From contig JAXMBC010000001.1 in the NCBI GenBank assembly GCA_046350055.1, positions 3,906,001 to 3,970,000 of the forward strand: a stretch of DNA of 64,000 nucleotides, given 5' to 3'. This document shows, in pieces, positions 34,118-42,703 of this stretch. The translations under genes and the position numbers were made by a program. The notes beneath the pieces were generated by a model. That model was not told where the DNA came from, made no database searches, and saw only the letters and a program-made list of their open reading frames with translations. Positions within the stretch are counted from its first letter, which is position 1, and each line of letters opens with the position of its first letter. This DNA is from JAEUIE01 sp046350055 (lineage in GTDB: Bacteria > Planctomycetota > Planctomycetia > Gemmatales > HRBIN36).

Positions 34118-37102
34118 ATGATTTACCTGCGATCGCTCACTGCCTGCTTGCTGATTTTGACTATTCTGCATGCCGCTGATGAACCACCATTAGTGGCTCC
34201 CGGCGAAGCTCGTACGCCAACAGAGGAGTTAAAGACTTTTAAACTGCCACCCGGCTTCGAAGCGCAACTGGTAGCATCAGAGCCTGACATAGCCAAGCCG
34301 ATGAACCTGGCATTTGATGCCAAAGGACGCCTCTGGGTGACCTCTTCACTGGAATATCCCTTCCCCGCCCAGGGGCGTGCTGGACGCGATATGGTCAGTG
34401 TACTGGAAGATTTTGGACCTGATGGCAAGGCCCGCAAGATACACACATTTGCTAAAGATCTGAATATTCCAATCGGTCTCCTGCCGCGACACGATGGAGC
34501 ATTGGTCTACAGCATCAACAGCCTGGATGCTTTGAAAGGGGAGGTCGGCCATCTTTACGTAGATCGCACCAAACTTTACCAGGGCTTCGGTACACGCGAT
34601 ACCCATGGCATGGTCAATAGCCTGACCACCGGCTACGACGGGTGGATCTATGCCTGCCATGGTTACGCCAATGACAGCGTTACCAGGGGTACCGATGGCC
34701 AGGAACTGCGAATGAATTCGGGGAATGTCTTCCGTTTCAAAGCGGATGGCAGTCATGTGGAGATCTTTACGCGAGGGCAGGTAAATCCCTTTGGTCTTGC
34801 ATTTGATCCATGGGGTAACCTCTATAGTGCCGACTGCCATACGAAGCCGATGACGCAGCTTATTCGCGGGGCTCATTACGATAGCTTCGGCAAACCTCAT
34901 GATGGCCTGGGCTATGGGCCTAACATGATGGGCCATCTGCACGATTCTACCGGTCTCTGTGGAATTGTTTACTATGATGCCGATGCCTATCCCAAGGCCT
35001 ATCGCGATACCATGTATGTCTGCAATGTGGTCACGTGTCGTATCAACCACGACAAGATACGTTGGAATGGTTCTACGCCAGAAGCAGTGTTGCAACCAGA
35101 CTTTATGAAGAGTGATGACCCCTGGTATCGTCCCGTCTACATGACCATCGGGCCGGATGGCTGCATTTACATCGCTGATTTCTACAACCGCATCATAGGT
35201 CACTATGAAGTGCCCCTGAGCCACCCCGGGCGAGATCGCACTCGAGGCCGAATCTGGCGTATCGTCTATAAAGGAGCAGATGCAAAAGCGACACCGGCTC
35301 CACACGGTGGCGACCTGACAAAATGCAGCGACGCTGAGTTAGTACAAGCGTGGAGTCATCCCAATATTGCTGTAAGAATGATGGCGCTGAACCTCGCAGT
35401 GGAGCGTGGTTCCAGGGTGCAACTCAGCAGTATTCTGAATGAAACCAATGCTCACGTCATGAAGCTCTGGTACCAATACCGCACAAGGATGAATGTTGAA
35501 GAGACTGTGTTCGAAGCACTGAAATCGACAGACCCGATGGTTCAGACGCACGCACTGAAAATCGTGGCCGAGCTTGCGCAACGCTCCAGCAATCTGACCA
35601 ATGCGGTGCTTCCAATGCTGGAAGCCGGTTCTGCCCACGTTCGCCGTGCTGCTGCAGACGCACTTGGAACAGACAGGCAGCATAGCTTCGCTGTATTGCG
35701 ATCCCTCTTAGCGGCGAGTAGCAGGGCGCCTGTCGGAGATACCCATCTGATCCACACTATTCGCATCGCACTCCGCAATCAACTGGCACAGTTTCCAAGT
35801 GCAGATATGGAACAATTGACAGTCAAAGAACTGCAGCAAATGAGTGACATCACATTGGGCATCACAACAGAATCTGGTGGGAAGATCGCGTTGAGGTGTT
35901 TGAAGGAGATGCAAAACTGGACAGAGTACATGCCTTTGCTGGTTAGGCATGTCAATCGATATGCCCCCGAACATGCACCAGCGGTGCATGCCATCTGTGC
36001 AGTTCACAAAAAGGAACAGCGACATTTTGCTGCCTTGTTGCAAGCCGAGGTGCAGGGACTGCGTGAAGCTGGAAAGCCTCTTTCCGATGCCATCCAGAAC
36101 GACATTAAAGAACTGGCAGACTCCTTGACAACAAGCACGGACCCATCACTTCTTCAGACAGGGATTGAGCTTTGCACCCTGGCGAGGATGCGTGATCAAT
36201 TTGAGACAATGAAGAAGCTGGTGTTTAATGAAACTATTCCTGAGGCCCAGCGCACGGCTGCCTTGAATGCGTTGCCTAATCTCGATCGCAGCAAGACAGA
36301 AGGCATCATCATGGCGGTGCTGATGAATCCGGAGTTGCCTTGGCCAGTGCGTGAACGTGCCGCTGCTATAGCTGTGGACTTCAGTAAGCCCGAAGTCAGG
36401 GAGAAACTGCTGGCTGGATTAAAAGAAATGCCCAGTCGCCTCGCCAATGTAGTGGCTTATCAACTGGCCAATACTGTAACTGGTGCTGAGCAACTGCTTC
36501 AGACCGTTGAAGCAGGCAAGCTGCCACCCAACATTCTTCTTACGACGTCCGTGCAATCAAGGATCATGAATCATAAACGCAAAGAGTTCACCGACCGCTA
36601 TGCCAAACTGACCACGGGACTTCCTCCTGCCGATGTGAAAATGACCGAACTCATCAATAAACGGATCAGTGCATTCAAGCCCCAAGATGCAAGTCTGGAA
36701 CGTGGAGCAAAGCTATTCACCCAATTCTGTGCAAACTGTCATCAGATGGCAAATACAGGGGCGAAGATCGGGCCACAACTCGATGGCGTTGGCGTTCGTG
36801 GTGTAGAACGACTGCTCGAAGACATCCTCGATCCCAGTCGCAATGTCGATCAAGCATTCCGAGCTACCGTCCTGGTGCTGAAAGATGGCAGAACACTTAC
36901 CGGCCTGGTGCTGAGGCAGGATGGCAATCTGGTAGTCATTGCGGACAATCAGGGAAAGGAACAGAAGATCGACAAGAACGATATCGACGAGAGCAAACAG
37001 ACCAACCTTTCCCCGATGCCGGCTACCTTTGATACGCAGATGAAGGAATCAGAACTGAACGACTTACTGGCATATCTGCTGAGCAAGAAGGCAAAACCGT
37101 AG
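34118..37102 (+). CDS. PVC-type membrane-bound dehydrogenase with HEAT repeats and CxxCH haem domain
   Basis: This 994-aa exported protein has a signal peptide (MIYLRSLTACLLILTILHA), then a TIGR02604-type propeller (LPPGFEAQLVASEPDIAKP, YIADFYNRIIGHYE, PGRDRTRGRIWRI), a helical HEAT-repeat region (about 420-850) and a TIGR02603-type C-terminal cytochrome domain with CANCH (near residue 880). DGVGVRG, DPSRN and GRTLTGLVL follow. The combination is characteristic of the Planctomycetes-Verrucomicrobia group. The substrate is unknown, and it is probably a periplasmic sugar or alcohol oxidation. An in-frame ATG at 34085 is not used. Confidence 0.92.
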   Translation: MIYLRSLTACLLILTILHAADEPPLVAPGEARTPTEELKTFKLPPGFEAQLVASEPDIAKPMNLAFDAKGRLWVTSSLEYPFPAQGRAGRDMVSVLEDFGPDGKARKIHTFAKDLNIPIGLLPRHDGALVYSINSLDALKGEVGHLYVDRTKLYQGFGTRDTHGMVNSLTTGYDGWIYACHGYANDSVTRGTDGQELRMNSGNVFRFKADGSHVEIFTRGQVNPFGLAFDPWGNLYSADCHTKPMTQLIRGAHYDSFGKPHDGLGYGPNMMGHLHDSTGLCGIVYYDADAYPKAYRDTMYVCNVVTCRINHDKIRWNGSTPEAVLQPDFMKSDDPWYRPVYMTIGPDGCIYIADFYNRIIGHYEVPLSHPGRDRTRGRIWRIVYKGADAKATPAPHGGDLTKCSDAELVQAWSHPNIAVRMMALNLAVERGSRVQLSSILNETNAHVMKLWYQYRTRMNVEETVFEALKSTDPMVQTHALKIVAELAQRSSNLTNAVLPMLEAGSAHVRRAAADALGTDRQHSFAVLRSLLAASSRAPVGDTHLIHTIRIALRNQLAQFPSADMEQLTVKELQQMSDITLGITTESGGKIALRCLKEMQNWTEYMPLLVRHVNRYAPEHAPAVHAICAVHKKEQRHFAALLQAEVQGLREAGKPLSDAIQNDIKELADSLTTSTDPSLLQTGIELCTLARMRDQFETMKKLVFNETIPEAQRTAALNALPNLDRSKTEGIIMAVLMNPELPWPVRERAAAIAVDFSKPEVREKLLAGLKEMPSRLANVVAYQLANTVTGAEQLLQTVEAGKLPPNILLTTSVQSRIMNHKRKEFTDRYAKLTTGLPPADVKMTELINKRISAFKPQDASLERGAKLFTQFCANCHQMANTGAKIGPQLDGVGVRGVERLLEDILDPSRNVDQAFRATVLVLKDGRTLTGLVLRQDGNLVVIADNQGKEQKIDKNDIDESKQTNLSPMPATFDTQMKESELNDLLAYLLSKKAKP

Positions 37103-37864
37103 TTACTCGATGACATTGATCGGCACGGTCACGGTAGCCGAACGCCCATTCACCTTGTCCACGCCCTTAAACACCAGTTGAAACTTTCCCGCCTGATCGA
37201 GAGGCAATTCGAATCGCAGGAGCAGAGGTTCATTGACGCTGACATCCTTGAAGCTGTTTACTTGTGGTTTGCCAAGGACTTTGCCGTTACTGTCTTTTAC
37301 TTCAAGAGTGAGTTCCAGGTGGCCGAGACCTTCGCTGTTCTTGGCAAGATTGATAGCTTGCATGCCAACATTGAAGACTTCACCAACTGTACCGATGCAG
37401 GAACTGGGAAGAGTTTGCAGCCTCACCAGACCAAAGCTTGGGGACAGCACACGATATGGTTGTTCGAGAACACCGGTCTTCTTTCCGATGGTATCGGTTA
37501 GGGTAAGCCGGACTTTGTAGTTTCCTGATGGCTGGTCGGCGGGGATTGGCAAGTGGAAGGCAAAGCGAGTCTTTCCATTGCCAAGGAGAGCCAGACGGGC
37601 TGGGCTGCTGCCATAGTCTTCGCTGAATACCAGCTTGCCAGCGCTATTCTCGACATCCACTTTTGCGGAATACCGGTAACGTCCTTCAGTATCCAGCATG
37701 AAGCCTGCGACGTCGAAAGTCACATGCATCACATCACCTGGCTGAAAATCTGTATCAGGACGAGTCGGCCCCAATCCTACCAGCGTTGGTCGTACCTTGC
37801 TGATCGTCAGCTTGTTCTCGGACTGCGGTACCAGCGTCAAAAGAAGAACGGATAGGATTAACAT
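37103..37864 (-). CDS. Secreted protein of unknown family
   Basis: This 253-aa protein has a signal peptide (MLILSVLLLTLVPQ) and a beta-rich body of two apparent Ig-like domains (VRPTLVGLGPTRPDTDFQPGDVMHVTF; then FELPLDQAGKFQLVFKG). The start at 37864 is chosen because AGGAG lies 6 bases upstream. An earlier ATG at 37882 would add MKQEPV and has no Shine-Dalgarno. The Shine-Dalgarno is inside one arm of a 16-bp inverted repeat (37867-37912). The gene follows a cysteine-rich small protein gene on the same strand. No family was recognised. Confidence 0.8.
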   Translation of the reverse strand: MLILSVLLLTLVPQSENKLTISKVRPTLVGLGPTRPDTDFQPGDVMHVTFDVAGFMLDTEGRYRYSAKVDVENSAGKLVFSEDYGSSPARLALLGNGKTRFAFHLPIPADQPSGNYKVRLTLTDTIGKKTGVLEQPYRVLSPSFGLVRLQTLPSSCIGTVGEVFNVGMQAINLAKNSEGLGHLELTLEVKDSNGKVLGKPQVNSFKDVSVNEPLLLRFELPLDQAGKFQLVFKGVDKVNGRSATVTVPINVIE

Positions 37865-37866
37865 TA

Positions 37867-37912
37867 CAGGCTCCTGCTTCATGGAACCATTGTTCTATGA
37901 AGCAGGAGCCTG
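37867..37912 (-). promoter_or_regulatory. Inverted repeat that would sequester a Shine-Dalgarno
   Basis: Perfect 16-bp arms (37867-37882 and 37897-37912) flank a 14-base loop. On the transcript the second arm contains AGGAG, followed by six bases and the ATG at 37864, so a hairpin would bury the ribosome-binding site. It also lies 26 bp after the stop codon of the small gene upstream, so it may act as its terminator instead. No T-tract follows. Confidence 0.6.
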
Positions 37913-37937
37913 AGAAGTGATACATGTCCAGTACAGA

Positions 37938-38246
37938 TTAGCGACAACGGCCACTTCGGCAGCTGCGACCCGATGAGATCACCGTGGTGCCACAGGTGCC
38001 AGTGCTGCAGGTAGTGGCGGGGGCAGCAGTAACAGTCTTTTCGACTGCTTTGGGGGCTTCTGCGGACTTGGTTGCTGCGGTGGTAGTTGCGGCTGGGGTA
38101 GCGCAGGTGCTGCCCGAACAACTGCTTACTGTTGTGCCGCAGCTGCCACCCTGGCAACCACGTGAACGGCGACCGCCTGCATTGACATCAGCGGCGAGGA
38201 AACCAACAACAGCCAATGCGAGTGCAAACAACTTCACAGTCTTCAT
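37938..38246 (-). CDS. Small cysteine/serine/threonine-rich secreted protein
   Basis: This 102-aa protein has a signal peptide (MKTVKLFALALAVVGFLAADVNA), then a low-complexity body with repeated Cys pairs in short motifs (CQGGSCG, CSGSTCA, CSTGTCG, SCRSGRC), separated by an Ala/Thr linker. Eight cysteines in the mature part could form disulfides or bind metal. The pattern of a signal peptide plus short Cys-x3-5-Cys modules is common in planctomycete secretomes, but no named family was recognised. A purine-rich GAGGAGAGG lies before the ATG. Confidence 0.8.
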   Translation of the reverse strand: MKTVKLFALALAVVGFLAADVNAGGRRSRGCQGGSCGTTVSSCSGSTCATPAATTTAATKSAEAPKAVEKTVTAAPATTCSTGTCGTTVISSGRSCRSGRCR

Positions 38247-38473
38247 GACAACCTCTCCTCAAACATGACATGATGCGAAATCAAGTGGGGAACAGACCTT
38301 CTGCACCCGCGAGAGGCGTAGGATAGAGGAGAAGCTGGGTATGGCCAGTGAACGGGGTAAAATGTAATAACTTTAACGATTGTGGTGAATGAACATTGCA
38401 ATGAACGTGCCAAGAAATTTGATTTCAAGTTAAATTTCTATCTAAGTAATAATGATTGCCCACCATCAAGGTT

Positions 38474-38502
38474 CAACTCGCGCGCCTCGTGCGCGCGAGT
38501 TG
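38474..38502. terminator. Strong hairpin downstream of a PQQ-like propeller gene
   Basis: A perfect 12-bp GC-rich stem (CAACTCGCGCGC / GCGCGCGAGTTG) with a 5-base loop lies 9 bp after the stop codon of the gene at 38511-40061 (minus strand). It shares the 16-mer CGCGCGCACGAGGCGC (reverse complement) with the direct repeat at 15346-15361. It has no T-run, so it may be a dispersed palindrome that also terminates transcription. The rest of 38247-38510 shows no gene. Confidence 0.6.
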
Positions 38503-38510
38503 ACCATACT

Positions 38511-40061
38511 TTACTTCTGTTTAAGTGCATACAAACGGTTCTTGGTCATCACATAAAGCACGCCGTCGGCGGAAACGACGCTGCTGAGGATGGAGCCCTT
38601 CATGTCATTCTTGGCCAGGAGCTTCAATTCCTTGCCTTCCTGGAAGACGAGCAGGTCGCCTTCCTCGGTACCGATGTAGACTTTGCCGTCAGCCACGTAG
38701 CACGAGCCCCAGATGTTGCTGAGGGTATCGTGGGTCCAGTAGAGTTGGCCGGTCTTGGCATCAAAACAGCTCACGAAACCATGCAGGGTACAGATGTAGC
38801 ACAGGCCGTTGTGTACAGCCATGGTGGACATGCTTCGATGCCACTTGAGTTCGCCCTTGTCGTCGGTGCCGCCATAGTGCCAGACAAGGCCGCTGTTCTT
38901 GTTTTCGGGGGCCTTGGGATCGAAGTTGTCGTTGACGGGGCTGATGTCGCCAGTCTTGCCCGCGGGGTCGATGCACCACATGTGGCCGACGCCGTCGCCG
39001 TGTTCCGGATCCTGGCCAATGGCTAGGTAGATTTTGCCCTCGTACACCACTGGGGTGCCGATAATCTCATTCTTGGTGCCTTTGCCACCAAGCTTGTAAA
39101 CGGTGTTCTTGGGGTTACAGTCGAACTTCCAAAGCAGCTTGCCATCCTTGGGATCAAAGGAATACATCCAACTGTCGCCACCGCAGAAGATAGCCTGAGG
39201 CTGTCCGCCGATGACGGCATAGCAGGGATTCGACCACTGACCGTGGAGAATCTTGTTGCCCGGCAGGTTGCTGGTCCACACCACCTTGCCGGTGGACTTG
39301 TTCACGCCAATGAAGCTCGGGGCCTGGGGCGAGGGGATGTTCTCATGCGATTCATCGTGGCCGTTGCCGGTGATGATGAGCAAAATATCACCGGCACTGA
39401 TAGGCGAGCAGGCCGCCATGTTATGCTGGAAGACCGCGAGGTCTTTCATCATGTCGAGGCGCCAGACAACGTCGCCATGTTCCACACCTTTGTATTGTTC
39501 GTCGGTTACGCCCTTGTTGCCGGCAGCGAGGCCTTCAGTGGTGGCACATATCAATTCGCCCCGGTTGCTGACATAGTAAAGCTTATCTCCTTCCACTAGT
39601 GGTGATGAACAAACGCCTTGTTCGGGCCAGTCGTTAACTCGTCCAGCGGGGAGCTTGTCGTGGACAATCTGCCAGAGGAACCGTCCATCGCTGGTGCGAA
39701 AGGCCATCAGGTTGCCCTTGTCGCCCTGGATTTTGGAATCGCGTGGGTTGCCGTTGTTGGTGCCGACAAAAACTTTGCCCCCCGCAACGACGGGGTTGCC
39801 GTACGACTGAGAGCCGAGTTCAGCGAACCAGAGGACGTTTTTGCCTTTCTCAACATCGATTTCGACAGGCAGGTTCTTGTCAATATGGTTGACCATGTTG
39901 CGGTCGGGGCTTCCGCCGAACATAGGCCATTCCTTGGGAGCAATGGTAAAGTCGCTACCTGGTTTCTTGATGCTGGCAGCATCTTCCGCTGTGACGACAC
40001 TGAGGCTCGCAAGAGCCAGGGCAGGCAGTAGGCGAGCGAGTTTTCGAATATGGGGAGTCAT
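38511..40061 (-). CDS. Secreted PQQ-like beta-propeller protein (pair member 1)
   Basis: This 516-aa exported protein has a signal peptide (residues 1-25) and an eight-bladed PQQ/quinoprotein-like propeller with tryptophan-docking repeats (KNVLWFAELGS, GNPVVAGGKVFVGTNNG, DGKLLWKFDCNPKNTVY, YWTHDTLSNIWGSCYVADGKVYIG, GDLLVFQEGKELKLL). It has no CxxCH haem motif. Planctomycetes often have such proteins as likely outer-membrane or periplasmic assembly or polymer-binding propellers. A related 770-aa gene starts 201 bp upstream on the same strand, so the two may be duplicates, although their sequences are far diverged. Confidence 0.9.
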   Translation of the reverse strand: MTPHIRKLARLLPALALASLSVVTAEDAASIKKPGSDFTIAPKEWPMFGGSPDRNMVNHIDKNLPVEIDVEKGKNVLWFAELGSQSYGNPVVAGGKVFVGTNNGNPRDSKIQGDKGNLMAFRTSDGRFLWQIVHDKLPAGRVNDWPEQGVCSSPLVEGDKLYYVSNRGELICATTEGLAAGNKGVTDEQYKGVEHGDVVWRLDMMKDLAVFQHNMAACSPISAGDILLIITGNGHDESHENIPSPQAPSFIGVNKSTGKVVWTSNLPGNKILHGQWSNPCYAVIGGQPQAIFCGGDSWMYSFDPKDGKLLWKFDCNPKNTVYKLGGKGTKNEIIGTPVVYEGKIYLAIGQDPEHGDGVGHMWCIDPAGKTGDISPVNDNFDPKAPENKNSGLVWHYGGTDDKGELKWHRSMSTMAVHNGLCYICTLHGFVSCFDAKTGQLYWTHDTLSNIWGSCYVADGKVYIGTEEGDLLVFQEGKELKLLAKNDMKGSILSSVVSADGVLYVMTKNRLYALKQK

Positions 40062-40262
40062 GGGGTAAGTCCGTGGTTAGTGGCGAATAACTTAAGATAG
40101 TCTCTTCGTCAGTTGATAGTAGTTAGTTGCTAGTGAACCACTCAGGCCAGCCAGAAACTACCAACTTGCAACTAACGTATGGTTAGGTGATCCGTCATGG
40201 TACTTTGTCGTGTCGCATCACAAGCTCGCCTCCGCTGCTCGCTTCGTGCGCGGCAATCTTGA

Positions 40263-42575
40263 TTACTTCTTGTTCGGCACCACCTTCACATTGTCAAAAA
40301 ATGTTTCGGTGCCATCTCCTTTGCCATTAGTCGGTATGGCAGTGGAATAGGCGTATACGGCTGGGGCGCCGTTGCGGTTGGGACTGGGGTCTTCCAGCTT
40401 GATCGTCCACTCTTCCGGCTCGGGCATTCCCTTCTGCCAGACCTTGCCGTAGCACATGGCCTTGTCGCCTACTTGCGTTACCTTGAAGATGAAGCTGTAC
40501 CAGACGCCAGGTTTGCAGACGAAGTCCTGGCTAGCTTCAACACGGCGGCGTGATTCCCAGGAGCCGACGTTCAGCTTCTGCTTGGTTCCGTCAATCGACA
40601 GCAAGTACCGACAGTTTGCCAGGCCCATGTTGGGCATGTTGACAATCTTGTTCTCTTCTTTGGCGGTGCCCATGATGTCGGCGGAGATCGTGTACTCGCT
40701 CTGGTCAGGTGTGCCGAGGTAACCGTAGGCCCGGGCCAGCAGCGGGTTGGGATTGTTGGCGAGCTTCTTCATCACCCGCGTGCCGTCATTCAGCTTTACG
40801 GTGCGGAACTTGCCGGCGAGATTGATCCAGCCGGTGGGGATGCGGTCAAGATCGACCTGTTCAAAGTCTTCCTCGAACGGCAGTACTGGAGCGACGCGGA
40901 CACGACCCTTGGCCGTGAGCACGCGGCCATCTTCCACCTTGATGCTAGCCTGTACCACACCCGACTGAGCCTTTACCGTCGGCGAGACGATGACCTTGCC
41001 GTCGGGTGAGACGGAACCCATCAGGGCAGGTATCGGGGCAGCATTCGGTGGGCTGCCAGCTGGCGGCGGAGCCGTGGGCAGCGACCAACTGTCTGCATTC
41101 TTCGAACCCAGGTAGTTGCCATGGGCATCGTAAAGCCGCACATTCACATTATACGTGTCACCAGGTTTCAGTGTGACATCGCCCGGCGAGACCAGGGCGA
41201 AAGTGGCTGGTCCCTTGGGCGCCAGCGGGATGGCGGCGTTAGGGTCTGGTGTCTTGGGCGTCTCTGGAGGCTTCTCACGAGACGATCCAACACAGTAGAC
41301 ATTGTCAGTATCAGCAAAGTAGATGCGGCCATTGGCAACTGCTGGGCTGCTGTTCACTTCCACCAGGGCACCACCTGGGCCGGCAGGGATGCGGGTCGAG
41401 CTGATCTTTTCAGCCTTGTCCTTGAGTGGCCGGAAAACATGCCACGTGGAGCTGACTTCGCCGACGTAGAACTTGCCATCGGCAAGCACCGGGGAACCCT
41501 TGGTATTGCGGCCATACTTGTGGGTCCAGATTTCGTTGCCGGTGGCAGCATCGAGGCAGAACATCTTGGCGTTGTTATCTACCACATAGAGCCGGCCTTC
41601 GTGCAGCACGGGCGAACCGAAGCCGGACAAGATACCGAGTTTCTTCCAGACAACCTTGGGAGTGCCGTTGCTTTCGAGCTTGCCGGCATCCACGCACATC
41701 ACGCAACCTTGTACGTTGGTACCCGGGTTCTCTTCGCTCTGGCAGAAGTAGACCCACCCTTTTTGATAGTCAGCCACGGGGGAGACGTTCACGCCACGGG
41801 CGGAGGTGAACTGCATGCGCCAGACCTGCTCGCCGGTGTTCACTTTGAGAGCATGAATCCCCTGCTCGCCGCCGCCAGCAATCACTAGGCGCTGGCCGTT
41901 CACGGTCAAGGCAATGGGCACCGAGTAGGTCGTATCCAGCGGGGGAACGTCAGTCTTGGACCACCAGCGGACCTCACCGGTCTTCTTGTCGAATGCCACA
42001 AAACGGAAGCCACCTCGACCATTATCGCCCCAACTCGACTGCACCAGGTGCATGATCACCAGGTCATCAATCACCGTGGGGGACGAGGTACGGCCACCGT
42101 AACCACTCACACGGCCATACTCTTCGGTAAGCGAATGCTGCCAGACGATCTTGCCGTCTTCGCTGAAGCAGTTGAGCAACCCCTGGGTGCCGTGGGTGTA
42201 GACATAGCCGGTCTCAGGGTCGGCACAGGGCACACCCCAGCCGACGCGGTTGGTGACGATATCGGTGAGAAAGACGTTGAAGCGATGTTCCCACAGCATT
42301 TTGCCCGTTTCAGCATCGAGACAGGCAACCCGTTCCTGTTCGGTCACCTTGTCGGGATCGACACTTCCAATGAGGTAGACCTTGCCTCGACTGACCACGG
42401 GAGCGGACCGGCTGCCGACAGGGGCCGACCAGATAACGTTCTTGCCTTTGGGGTTCCAGTCGTCTGGCAGGTTTTTGTCGAAGGAGACCCCGTTCTGTAA
42501 GGGGCCGCGCCAATGTGTCCAATCTTCAGCGTAGCAAAGGGTGGGAATAAGGGAGAGGAGCAGTGTGAGCCGCAT
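40263..42575 (-). CDS. Secreted PQQ-like beta-propeller protein (pair member 2)
   Basis: This 770-aa exported protein has a signal peptide (MRLTLLLSLIPTLCYAED) and a PQQ-like propeller (WTHWRGPLQNG, GVPCADPETGYVYTHGTQ, GEVRWWSKTDVPP, GSPVLHEGRLYVVDN, GNEIWTHKYGRNTKGSPVL). A proline-rich linker (about 440-500) follows, then a C-terminal LamG/concanavalin-like domain (about 560-770, with GTKQKLNVGSWESRRRVEA and KPGVWYSFIFKVTQ). The C-terminal domain is the main difference from the neighbouring propeller. It may bind a carbohydrate. The 201-bp gap to 40061 shows no gene. Confidence 0.9.
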   Translation of the reverse strand: MRLTLLLSLIPTLCYAEDWTHWRGPLQNGVSFDKNLPDDWNPKGKNVIWSAPVGSRSAPVVSRGKVYLIGSVDPDKVTEQERVACLDAETGKMLWEHRFNVFLTDIVTNRVGWGVPCADPETGYVYTHGTQGLLNCFSEDGKIVWQHSLTEEYGRVSGYGGRTSSPTVIDDLVIMHLVQSSWGDNGRGGFRFVAFDKKTGEVRWWSKTDVPPLDTTYSVPIALTVNGQRLVIAGGGEQGIHALKVNTGEQVWRMQFTSARGVNVSPVADYQKGWVYFCQSEENPGTNVQGCVMCVDAGKLESNGTPKVVWKKLGILSGFGSPVLHEGRLYVVDNNAKMFCLDAATGNEIWTHKYGRNTKGSPVLADGKFYVGEVSSTWHVFRPLKDKAEKISSTRIPAGPGGALVEVNSSPAVANGRIYFADTDNVYCVGSSREKPPETPKTPDPNAAIPLAPKGPATFALVSPGDVTLKPGDTYNVNVRLYDAHGNYLGSKNADSWSLPTAPPPAGSPPNAAPIPALMGSVSPDGKVIVSPTVKAQSGVVQASIKVEDGRVLTAKGRVRVAPVLPFEEDFEQVDLDRIPTGWINLAGKFRTVKLNDGTRVMKKLANNPNPLLARAYGYLGTPDQSEYTISADIMGTAKEENKIVNMPNMGLANCRYLLSIDGTKQKLNVGSWESRRRVEASQDFVCKPGVWYSFIFKVTQVGDKAMCYGKVWQKGMPEPEEWTIKLEDPSPNRNGAPAVYAYSTAIPTNGKGDGTETFFDNVKVVPNKK

Positions 42576-42703
42576 GCGACATCCTTCTCGGTGGGAAACC
42601 AGCGGGAGAAGCTACATAGAAAATCGTATGCGAGATCACAACTAGATGCAAGAGAGGGGGGCAGCAGGGTTCATTAAGTTATCACGTTACGATTTTGTCA
42701 CAC

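Noticed and set aside
34346..35305. 319-aa antisense ORF over the PVC dehydrogenase
   Set aside because: A shadow of the sense gene with no recognisable domain or start signal.
40062..40262. Inverted repeat GTTAGTTGC / GCAACTAAC (40122-40130 and 40168-40176)
   Set aside because: Arms of only 9 bp with a 37-base spacer in low-complexity TAGTT-rich sequence; likely chance.
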